DNA of 10,169 nt from NCBI GenBank assembly GCA_022795575.1, contig JAAWGY010000062.1, forward strand, positions 1 through 10,169. Reading direction: 5' to 3'. The notes under the pieces were generated by a model. The model was not told the origin of the DNA. It saw only the letters and a program-made list of their open reading frames with translations, and ran no database searches. Source of the stretch: Angelakisella sp. (GTDB taxonomy: Bacteria; Bacillota; Clostridia; Oscillospirales; Ruminococcaceae). Of the stretch, positions 1 through 5,444 are shown piece after piece; positions within the stretch are counted from its first letter, which is position 1; every line of letters starts with the position of its first letter. The translations under genes were made by a program, and so were the position numbers.

Positions 1-8
1 GGCTCCCC

Positions 9-28
9 GGACCTTCCGCAGAAGGTCC
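9..28 (-). other. Fourth hairpin of the left repeat element
   Basis: GGACCTTC (9-16) and GAAGGTCC (21-28) form a perfect 8-bp stem around the loop CGCA (17-20). It lies 9 nt beyond the conserved 67-bp unit in the direction of regulator transcription. The right element has an analogous hairpin at the same side (10142-10159) with an unrelated stem and the same plus-strand loop, so this hairpin is probably part of the element. What lies beyond base 1 is not visible. Confidence 0.6.
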
Positions 29-37
29 CTGCGCCTT

Positions 38-104
38 CAGGGCCTGCGCGGCCCTGGACCTGCGGCCCGGTAGCCCGGGCGGGCACAACCTGTGGGACAA
101 GCTG
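38..104 (-). repeat. Left copy of 67-bp structured repeat, downstream of the Crp/Fnr gene
   Basis: This segment is the reverse complement of 10074-10140 with 65 of 67 positions identical; the differences are at 72 and 100. It starts 2 bp after the regulator stop codon (TAG, minus strand 107-109), so it lies in that gene's 3' untranslated region. Three hairpins are visible: 89-93 with 97-101 (3-nt loop), GCCCGG 65-70 with CCGGGC 75-80 (4-nt loop), and CAGGGCC 38-44 with GGCCCTG 50-56 (5-nt loop). The difference at 100 leaves a G-U wobble in the first stem when read on the minus strand but a C-A mismatch on the plus strand, which favours function as minus-strand RNA. No U-run follows, so it is not a canonical intrinsic terminator. 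Confidence 0.9.
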
Positions 105-106
105 TC

Positions 107-805
107 CTACTCCATCCCGCCCTTGCCCCTGCGGGAGGTATACCTGCGGTACTCCTCCGCGTTAACCTGCGCCCGCCGGTTAATAATCCGCAGAAACCCC
201 TCATTACACAGCTCGGTAAGCTGCCGGCTAATCGTCACACGCGCCCCACCCACAATCTCCCCCAGCTCCCCATGGGTATAATGAATCTTTAGGTTGTACC
301 AACCGGGATCCGTGACGTTTTTGGTATCCACCGTGGAGCAGAAAAGCCTCTTCAACCGGCTCTTGCAGGAGTTAAAGGTGAGATTGGCCACCTCGTACCG
401 CAAAATAAGCATCTTGTGGGAGTAGCAGCGGATCATGGCGTCCCGGAAAAGCCGGCTTTCGTCCATCAGCCGGTTTACCTCCCCCTCGTCTACCTTGTAT
501 AGCACCGTGTGTGTTTCGGTCTGCGAGTAAAGACTGGTTTGGGAATGGATAAAGCAGGTAAGCTCCCCAAAGAACCAGCCGGGAGTGAGGGTGTAAAGGA
601 TCTTGATCCCCCCCTCGGCGTTGTCCATGTAGTGCTTGGTGCGCCCGGCTTTGATGTAGTAGATGCCGCCAATCTCCTCCCCCGGCATCGAAAAGATGTG
701 CTTGGGAGGGAAGGTGAGCTTCTGCCCCACCTGGCAGATGAGCTCGTCCAGCTGGGGATCAAAGAGGTCTGGTGTGGTGAGTGTGGTGCGTTCCATCTGT
801 TCCAA
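107..805 (-). CDS. Crp/Fnr-family transcriptional regulator, CprK-like recognition helix
   Basis: The 232-aa protein has the Crp/Fnr layout: an N-terminal cyclic-nucleotide-type beta-barrel (about residues 25-115, with GWFFGEL at 76-82), a long dimer helix (about 116-155) and a C-terminal winged helix-turn-helix (about 170-215). The recognition helix reads ARVTISRQL (188-196): the Arg equivalents of CRP R180 and R185 are present (R189, R194), but the Glu that reads the TGTGA/TTGAT half-site is Val190. The cAMP phosphate pocket Arg-Ser after GEL is absent (S91-L92 at those positions), so it should not bind cAMP. There is no FNR-like N-terminal cysteine cluster, although six scattered cysteines exist. 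By family knowledge this resembles CprK-like sensors of aromatic or small acidic ligands; the effector is unknown. I chose TTG at 805 because AGGAGG (816-821, minus strand) sits 10 nt upstream; an ATG at 796 would be too far. It is divergent from the catabolic genes and probably controls them. Confidence 0.9.
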   Translation of the reverse strand: MEQMERTTLTTPDLFDPQLDELICQVGQKLTFPPKHIFSMPGEEIGGIYYIKAGRTKHYMDNAEGGIKILYTLTPGWFFGELTCFIHSQTSLYSQTETHTVLYKVDEGEVNRLMDESRLFRDAMIRCYSHKMLILRYEVANLTFNSCKSRLKRLFCSTVDTKNVTDPGWYNLKIHYTHGELGEIVGGARVTISRQLTELCNEGFLRIINRRAQVNAEEYRRYTSRRGKGGME

Positions 806-1191
806 AGTGCCTTCTCCTCCTTTGTGGGTTACGCAAGGCCGGCCCGTGTTAAGAGCTGCCCCAACCGTCAGCGGTCAGCCAAGATCGTTTTATTCGCCCT
901 CCTGTGCCTCTGGAAGGAAACGATCGTGGATATTCGGTATATAGTTTAACAGAAAAAACAAAAAAAGCAACCAATGCCTTTGGAACAGAAACCGGGAAAT
1001 ATTTGGCCCTCTGTGGGAAAAACAGGAAAAAACCACAAAATCCCAGGGGAAAGCGCCAAAAATTCGGTAGCTTTTTTGGTGATTATGCAGAGGCTTTTGG
1101 CGCCGAAAGGGGAGATGACCAGGGCCCGATCCCCAATTTCTTGCGCATTCTGCATAAAAAGACGCCGGATAGGATGGGCAAAATGTCTGGT

Positions 1192-1209
1192 TTGTATCGG
1201 ATACTACAA
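1192..1209. promoter_or_regulatory. Candidate operator dyad TTGTA-N8-TACAA
   Basis: TTGTA (1192-1196) and TACAA (1205-1209) form a perfect inverted repeat. Overlapping it, GTATC (1194-1198) and GATAC (1200-1204) form a second dyad with a different centre. The site is centred about 86 bp upstream of the predicted transcription start of the rightward genes, compatible with an activator or upstream operator. Its 18-bp span is wider than the TTGAT-N4-ATCAA or TTAAT-N4-ATTAA pattern usual for Crp/Fnr proteins, so assignment to the adjacent regulator is only a guess. Confidence 0.3.
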
Positions 1210-1251
1210 TGTTGCCGGGATAACTGACCAAAAATCCGGTTTGAGGTATCA

Positions 1252-1280
1252 TTGAAAACACCGGGGAGCTGCTTTATAAT
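1252..1280 (+). promoter_or_regulatory. Sigma-70-type promoter for the lyase-led operon
   Basis: TTGAAA (1252-1257) and a perfect TATAAT (1275-1280) are separated by exactly 17 bp. Transcription would start near 1287, giving a leader of about 70 nt before the ATG at 1360. It is the best promoter match I found in the window and correctly placed to drive the rightward gene run. A -35 one base off the TTGACA consensus suggests notable basal strength, so a repressor or modest activator control is plausible. Confidence 0.75.
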
Positions 1281-1359
1281 ATTCCCGCGGAGTGAATACA
1301 TCTGAATTGTGTGCGCAAAGGCAGCCATGCCAGAAAATATTTTTATGAGGTGATTGTTT

Positions 1360-2274
1360 ATGCTGAAGCCAACCGGTTCCTGGGTAGCAATGCCCACCCC
1401 CTTCGACAGCCAGAACAAGGTCGATTTTGGTGCCTTTAAGGTCCTCATCGACCGCCAGATCCAGTACGGTACCTCCGAGCTGTTCATCCTGGGCAGCGCC
1501 GGCGAAGTGACCCTCCTTTCCCTGGAGGAGAAGAAGACCATCGTCCACGAGGTCATCAAGATGACCAAGGGCCGTATCCCCGTCTTCTTCAGCTGCGCCG
1601 CCCTCTCCACCCCCGATAGCGTGGCCATGGCCCAGTACTGCGAGAGCGAGGGCGCCGACGGCGTCATCTTCACCGTCCCCCCCTATGTCCTCATCCCCCA
1701 GAACAGCGTCTTCACCCACCTGGATACCTGCATGAGCGCCACCAAGCTCCCCTGCGGTATCTACAACAACCCCTCCCGCCTGGGCGTCCAGGTGATGCCC
1801 GAGACCATCAAGAAGCTCAGCGACGCCCACGAGAACTTTGTGGTGGATAAGGAGGCCATGGGCAGCGTGGAGCAGCTGGTGCAGGTCAAGCGCCTCTGCG
1901 GCGACAAGGTCAACATCATGTGCTGCGACTTCCCCAAGTACTCCATCGTCATCCCCACCCTGGCCGTGGGGGGCACCGGTACCGCCAACATCGGCGGCAA
2001 CATCATCCCGGAGGAGGCCGCCAAGTACTCCCGCCCCTGGACCAGCGTGCAGATTATGGAGGAGTGCCGCGCCGAGTACTTCAAGTGGTTCCCCCTCCTC
2101 AAGGCGCTTTACCACCTCTCCAACCCCATCGTCATCAAGGCGGCCCTCAACATCCTGGGGCTCCCCGGCGGCAGCCTCCGCAAGCCCTATGAGGATTACA
2201 GCGGCCCCCATTTCGATGCCCTCAAGGACATGATGAAGGAAATGGGCGTCATCGAAAAGTACAGCGTCAAGTAA
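1360..2274 (+). CDS. DapA/N-acetylneuraminate lyase family class I aldolase
   Basis: The 304-aa TIM-barrel enzyme has the family hallmarks: Schiff-base Lys164 (in VVDKEAMGS), Tyr135 in YNNPSRLG, Arg140, Tyr109 in VPPYV, and the carboxylate-binding loop GSAGE at 45-49. Family members condense or cleave pyruvate (or a 2-oxo acid) with an aldehyde through an imine. Dihydrodipicolinate synthase has GTTGE and sialate lyase GSTGE at the loop; Ala47 replaces the second Thr, so lysine biosynthesis is unlikely and a catabolic 2-oxo-acid aldolase or hydratase-aldolase is more probable. The glycine-rich segment GGTGTANIGG follows the barrel pattern. I chose ATG 1360 over TTG 1354 because GAGGTGA (1347-1353) is 6 nt upstream of the ATG. 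It is first in the operon, and its TAA overlaps the next gene's ribosome binding site. Family call is firm; substrate unknown. Confidence 0.93.
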   Translation: MLKPTGSWVAMPTPFDSQNKVDFGAFKVLIDRQIQYGTSELFILGSAGEVTLLSLEEKKTIVHEVIKMTKGRIPVFFSCAALSTPDSVAMAQYCESEGADGVIFTVPPYVLIPQNSVFTHLDTCMSATKLPCGIYNNPSRLGVQVMPETIKKLSDAHENFVVDKEAMGSVEQLVQVKRLCGDKVNIMCCDFPKYSIVIPTLAVGGTGTANIGGNIIPEEAAKYSRPWTSVQIMEECRAEYFKWFPLLKALYHLSNPIVIKAALNILGLPGGSLRKPYEDYSGPHFDALKDMMKEMGVIEKYSVK

Positions 2275-2287
2275 GGAGCGATACAGG

Positions 2288-3652
2288 ATGGGCAATACCC
2301 TTGTTGTCATCGGCGGTACCGCCGCGGGGCTCAGCGCCGCCTCCAAGGCAAAGCGCCTCTGCCCGGAGCTGGAGATCATCGTCTACGAGCGCTCCGGCTA
2401 CGTCAGCTACGGCGCCTGCGGCCTGCCCTACTTTGTGGGGGGCCTTATCCCGGAGGCGGAGGACCTCATCTCCCTGACGGCGGATTCCCTCCGCCAGAAG
2501 CGGGGCATCCCCACCTACACCCGCCACGAGGTTATCTGCATCCACCGGGACAAAAAGCAGGTGGAGGTGAAAAACCTGGATACCGGCGAGGTCTTCACCC
2601 AGGGGTACGACCAGCTGATGATCGCCACCGGGGCGGAGCCGGTGATCCCCCCCATCCCGGGGGCCAACGCCCAGGGCGTCCACTGCCTGCGCACCGTGGA
2701 GGACGGCATCGCCCTCCGGGCCCGGGCGGCCGGGGCCAAGCGGGCGGTGATTGTGGGTGGCGGCTTCATCGGGCTGGAGACAGCCGAGGAGCTGACCCAG
2801 GCGGGGCTTGCCGTTACGGTGGTGGAGGCCATGCCCCGGCTGCTGCCCTTCCTCATGGAGGACTACGCCGGCCGCATCCAGGCCGAGCTTGCGGCCCACG
2901 GGGTGGCGGTGCGGCTGGGTGCCGCCGCCGCCGAGGTGGTGGTGGAGGACGGCCGCGCCGCCGGCGTCCGGCTGGCGGAAGGGGAGACCCTGCCGGCAGA
3001 CCTGGTGCTCTTTTCGGTGGGGGTGCGCCCCGCCACCCGGCTGGCCGCCGATTGCGGCCTGACCCTGGGGCTGAAGGGCGCCATCGTGGTGGACGAGGAG
3101 CAGCGCACCAGCGACCCCTGCATCTACGCCGCCGGGGACTGCGTCCAGATGAAGAACCTGATCACCGGCGAGCCCTGCTACTTCCCCCTGGGCACCACCG
3201 CCAACAAGCAGGGCCGCATTGCCGGGGAGAACCTGGCGGGGCAGCACAGCACCTTTAAGGGGGTGCTTGGCTCCCAGGTGACAAAGGTCTTCGACCTTTA
3301 CGCCGCCGCAACCGGGCTCACCCTCCGGCAGGCGGAGGAGGCGGGCTTTGCCGCCGCGGCCTCCTCCATCACCAAGGGGGACCGTGCCTCCTACTACCCC
3401 GGCGGCGGGGAGAACCACCTTACCCTGATTCTGGATACCGCCACCGGCAGGCTGCTGGGGGCCCAGGGGGTGGGCACCGCCACCGTGGCGGGCCGGATGA
3501 ACGTATTGGCCACGGCCATCACCGCCGGGATGACGGTGGAGGAGCTGAACGAGCTGGACCTTGTCTACTCCCCCTCGGTGGCCCCGGTCTACGACCCCAT
3601 CCTCATCGCCGCCAGCCAGGCCATCAAGAAGGTGAAAAGGGAGGGCAAGTGA
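2288..3652 (+). CDS. FAD-dependent NAD(P)-disulfide oxidoreductase (CoA-disulfide reductase/NADH oxidase type)
   Basis: The 454-aa cytosolic flavoprotein shows an N-terminal FAD fold (VIGGTAAGLSAA, 7-18), the single redox cysteine Cys44 in SYGACGLPYFVGG, an NAD(P)-binding fold (VIVGGGFIGLETAE, about 154-168), the second FAD motif YAAGDC (280-285) and the C-terminal dimerisation domain with YSPSVAPVYDP (427-437). A lone active-site Cys rather than CxxxxC places it with CoA-disulfide reductases, NADH oxidases and NADH peroxidases, not glutathione reductase. There is no fused rhodanese domain; the length is normal for the short form. It may reduce CoA disulfide, persulfide or oxygen using NAD(P)H. 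AAGGAG (2273-2278) lies 9 nt before the ATG and overlaps the upstream stop codon, indicating coupled translation. Its link to the surrounding catabolic genes is not obvious; exact substrate unknown. Confidence 0.92.
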   Translation: MGNTLVVIGGTAAGLSAASKAKRLCPELEIIVYERSGYVSYGACGLPYFVGGLIPEAEDLISLTADSLRQKRGIPTYTRHEVICIHRDKKQVEVKNLDTGEVFTQGYDQLMIATGAEPVIPPIPGANAQGVHCLRTVEDGIALRARAAGAKRAVIVGGGFIGLETAEELTQAGLAVTVVEAMPRLLPFLMEDYAGRIQAELAAHGVAVRLGAAAAEVVVEDGRAAGVRLAEGETLPADLVLFSVGVRPATRLAADCGLTLGLKGAIVVDEEQRTSDPCIYAAGDCVQMKNLITGEPCYFPLGTTANKQGRIAGENLAGQHSTFKGVLGSQVTKVFDLYAAATGLTLRQAEEAGFAAAASSITKGDRASYYPGGGENHLTLILDTATGRLLGAQGVGTATVAGRMNVLATAITAGMTVEELNELDLVYSPSVAPVYDPILIAASQAIKKVKREGK

Positions 3653-4047
3653 TGGGACAGGTTTGTGAGCTCATCGTGGGCAAGGACCAGGACATCAAAG
3701 GGGCCATCGAGGCATTTGTGCTGGAAAAGGGCTGGCAGAACGTCTACATCAGCGGGGCCATCGGCTCGGTGTACGGGGTGGAGTTTACCGCCCCCGCCGA
3801 CGGCTCCTATCCCCCCAAAGTGGAGCGGACCCTCTGCCAGGGCCCCGGGGAGATGCTGGCCTTTACCGGCGAGGTGATGACCATTGACCGGATGGACCCC
3901 GCCCTTAAGGGGGTGTACCAGGGGGAGGGCCCCCTGTTTATCCACATCCACGCCTCGGTGGCCACCGCCGGCGCCCATGTCTACGGCGGCGGCTTCCAGA
4001 CAGGCAAGGCCTTCCGTTCCTTAAAGGTGTATCTACAGGAGGTCTAA
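3652..4047 (+). CDS. Stand-alone PPC/DUF296-domain protein
   Basis: The 131-aa protein matches the plants-and-prokaryotes-conserved (PPC, DUF296) fold, a trimeric alpha/beta domain used in AT-hook proteins of plants and as a free-standing protein in bacteria. The diagnostic HxH motif is present as FIHIHASV (His98, His100). The usual following GGH is GGG here (112-114), with a histidine three residues earlier (His109), so a metal site could be altered. The start ATG 3652 overlaps the preceding TGA by one base, and AGGGAGG (3639-3645) lies upstream, indicating translational coupling; a GTG at 3649 is the alternative. Bacterial PPC proteins are often annotated as DNA-binding, but this is unproven for short forms. 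Its place between metabolic and transport genes makes a ligand-binding or regulatory role equally possible. Confidence 0.85.
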   Translation: MGQVCELIVGKDQDIKGAIEAFVLEKGWQNVYISGAIGSVYGVEFTAPADGSYPPKVERTLCQGPGEMLAFTGEVMTIDRMDPALKGVYQGEGPLFIHIHASVATAGAHVYGGGFQTGKAFRSLKVYLQEV

Positions 4048-4090
4048 GAGCCTATTTAGGCTCTCAGCGCGTCCCCTCCCGCCCGGGAGG
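4047..4090 (+). other. Two small hairpins ahead of the TRAP binding-protein gene
   Basis: AGAGCCTA (4047-4054) and TAGGCTCT (4057-4064) form a perfect inverted repeat with 2 nt between, and CCTCCC (4075-4080) pairs with GGGAGG (4085-4090) around GCCC. Neither is followed by a T-run, so they are not intrinsic terminators. They sit just upstream of the strong ribosome binding site at 4105-4110 and could stabilise or process the mRNA segment encoding the abundant binding protein. Confidence 0.5.
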
Positions 4091-4118
4091 ATCAAAATAA
4101 GTTTGGAGGAAAAGAACC

Positions 4119-5210
4119 ATGAAGAAATTTCTCGCCGTTTTCCTGGCGGGCCTGATGGCCCTTTCCATGGCGGCCTGCGGCGGATCGCCCGCCCCCAGCA
4201 GCACCGCCCCCACCCCCGAGTCCTCGGGGACACCTGCCCCGGAGGCTCCCTCCGGGGATGGCGCCGGCGCCTCTGCCGAGGTGGCCAAGCCCTCCTCCCC
4301 CTACCGCTACTCCATGGCCTCCGGCTCGGTAGGCGGCAACTTCTACCTGGTGGGCGGCGGCGTCGCCCAGGTCATCAACAGCAAGCTCCCGGATTACTTT
4401 AGCTTTACCACCGAGACCACCGGCGGCGGTACCGCCAACCTGGGGATGCTCCAGAACGGCGACGCCGAGCTGGGGATCGCCATGACCAGCTCCCTTTTTG
4501 AGGCCGTCAACGGCAGCGCCGACTGGACCGCGGGGGTGAAGCACGACAAGCTCCGCGTGGCCGCCGCCCTCTATCCCTCCTGGCTCACCATCTACACCCT
4601 CAAGGATTCCGGCATCAAGTCCTTTGCGGACCTGGAGGGCAAGGTGGTAGGCGTCGGCTCCAAGGGCGCCGCCATGGACAGCATCTTCCGCCAGATGTTT
4701 GTGGACCGGGGCGTCACCCCCAAGCAGATCCACAATGACGGCCACGGCGCCACCGCAACCGCCCTGGGCAACGGGGTTATCGATGCCGCTATCCTCTTCA
4801 GCTATCCCCCCTTTGCCGCCATCAGCGAGCTGGAGAGCACCAAGGACCTGGCCTTTATCCCCCTGAACGAGGAGGAGCAGAAGTACCTCACCGAGACCTT
4901 CAGCTTCTACGTCAAGGACGCCATGCCCGGCGGCTTCTACAAGGGAGCCCCCGAGGAGGTGGCCGGTGTTTCCGAGTGGAATATGCTGGTCTCCAGCAGC
5001 GAAGTCCCCGAGGACCAGATCTACCTGATCACCAAGATGCTCTTTGAGAGCATGGACGACCTTACCGTGATCCACCAGAGCCTGAAGTACTGCACCGGCA
5101 AGGACACCCTCAACTCCAACATCTACCTCCACGCCGGCACCGTCCGCTGCCTCAAGGAGCTGAACATCGACGTCCCCGCCGAGCTCATCCCCCCGGAGTA
5201 CCAGGGCTAA
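4119..5210 (+). CDS. TAXI-family TRAP transporter solute-binding lipoprotein
   Basis: The 363-aa protein starts with a lipoprotein signal peptide (KKF then a hydrophobic core; lipobox MAAC with Cys20), followed by a low-complexity Ser/Pro/Gly/Ala-rich tether (about 21-58) and a periplasmic-binding-protein fold. The start of the mature domain (SMASGSVGGNFYLVGGGVAQ) and the TETTGGGTANLGMLQNGDAELG stretch are typical of TAXI (TRAP-associated extracytoplasmic immunogenic) proteins. It would be anchored to the outer face of the membrane and hand ligand to the fused permease encoded next. TAXI systems generally move organic acids or amino-acid-like anions with ion coupling; the ligand here is unknown. 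GGAGGA (4105-4110) sits about 9 nt before the ATG. A strong terminator-like hairpin directly downstream would give excess binding protein over permease. Confidence 0.95.
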   Translation: MKKFLAVFLAGLMALSMAACGGSPAPSSTAPTPESSGTPAPEAPSGDGAGASAEVAKPSSPYRYSMASGSVGGNFYLVGGGVAQVINSKLPDYFSFTTETTGGGTANLGMLQNGDAELGIAMTSSLFEAVNGSADWTAGVKHDKLRVAAALYPSWLTIYTLKDSGIKSFADLEGKVVGVGSKGAAMDSIFRQMFVDRGVTPKQIHNDGHGATATALGNGVIDAAILFSYPPFAAISELESTKDLAFIPLNEEEQKYLTETFSFYVKDAMPGGFYKGAPEEVAGVSEWNMLVSSSEVPEDQIYLITKMLFESMDDLTVIHQSLKYCTGKDTLNSNIYLHAGTVRCLKELNIDVPAELIPPEYQG

Positions 5211-5243
5211 GCGACAAACAACAGCCATCCTCTTCTACCTTGC

Positions 5244-5284
5244 AGTCACCCGCACAGTCCTGTGCTTCTGTGCGGGTGACTTTT
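5244..5284 (+). terminator. Intrinsic terminator between TRAP binding protein and permease genes
   Basis: AGTCACCCGCACAG (5244-5257) pairs perfectly with CTGTGCGGGTGACT (5268-5281) around a 10-nt loop, giving a 14-bp GC-rich stem. The stem runs straight into TTTT (5281-5284). It lies 33 nt after the binding-protein stop codon and 160 nt before the permease start. The T-run is short, so partial read-through is likely, consistent with differential expression inside one operon. Confidence 0.82.
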
Positions 5285-5315
5285 CAGAAGCTGCATCCAC
5301 AACCGCCTGATGTCG

Positions 5316-5386
5316 TTTTGCCGGGACGCTTTTCATTCCCGGGCAAAAAGCTTGTGTCTTTGCGTTACAGGGCCAAGGGGTTGGCC
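5316..5386 (+). other. Structured leader upstream of the TRAP permease gene
   Basis: Two further hairpins follow the terminator. TTTTGCC-GGGA (5316-5326) pairs with TCCCGGGCAAAA (5337-5348) with one bulged C, and GGCCAA (5371-5376) pairs perfectly with TTGGCC (5381-5386) around GGGG. The first has T's before and A's after its stem, which is the wrong polarity for a terminator. The region carries no convincing gene or promoter. It may be mRNA-stabilising or an attenuation leader; no known riboswitch class is recognisable. Confidence 0.4.
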
Positions 5387-5444
5387 GGCGGCTTCACCCT
5401 GTTATGGATGCAGCTTCTCAAAATCTTCCACAGGAGTAATGACC

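Larger units (their letters stand above)
806..1353. other. 548-bp divergent intergenic regulatory region
   Basis: This stretch separates the leftward regulator from the rightward genes and is clearly richer in A/T than the flanking genes. I see no convincing gene: the short ORFs lack ribosome binding sites and recognisable protein. It holds the promoter at 1252-1280 and several repeats that could be operators or RNA structure. These are an 8-bp inverted repeat GATCGTTT (883-890)/AAACGATC (918-925), a 9-bp inverted repeat TTATGCAGA (1083-1091)/TCTGCATAA (1149-1157), a direct repeat CCAAAAATYCGGT (1056-1068 and 1228-1240), and overlapping dyads at 1192-1209. It is longer than needed for two simple promoters, which suggests several regulatory sites or an undetected small RNA. 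No clear promoter for the regulator gene was found on the minus strand. Confidence 0.6.

Noticed and set aside
107..805. Oxygen-sensing FNR with an iron-sulfur cluster
   Set aside because: The clustered N-terminal cysteines of FNR are absent; the cysteines present are scattered.
938..943. TATATA as the -10 box of the regulator promoter on the minus strand
   Set aside because: No acceptable -35 hexamer lies at 16-18 bp; the nearest TTGCTT would need a 21-bp spacer.
2288..3652. CoA-disulfide reductase fused to rhodanese
   Set aside because: The protein ends after the dimerisation domain at 454 residues, with no rhodanese-like CxxG/R loop at the C-terminus.
5316..5348. Second intrinsic terminator ahead of the permease
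   Set aside because: The T's precede and the A's follow the stem on both strands, the wrong polarity for termination.
5310..5444. N-terminal extension of the TRAP permease from 5310
   Set aside because: There is no ribosome binding site at 5310, the extension is Cys/Ser-rich and unlike the family, and a well-spaced AGGAG precedes ATG 5445.
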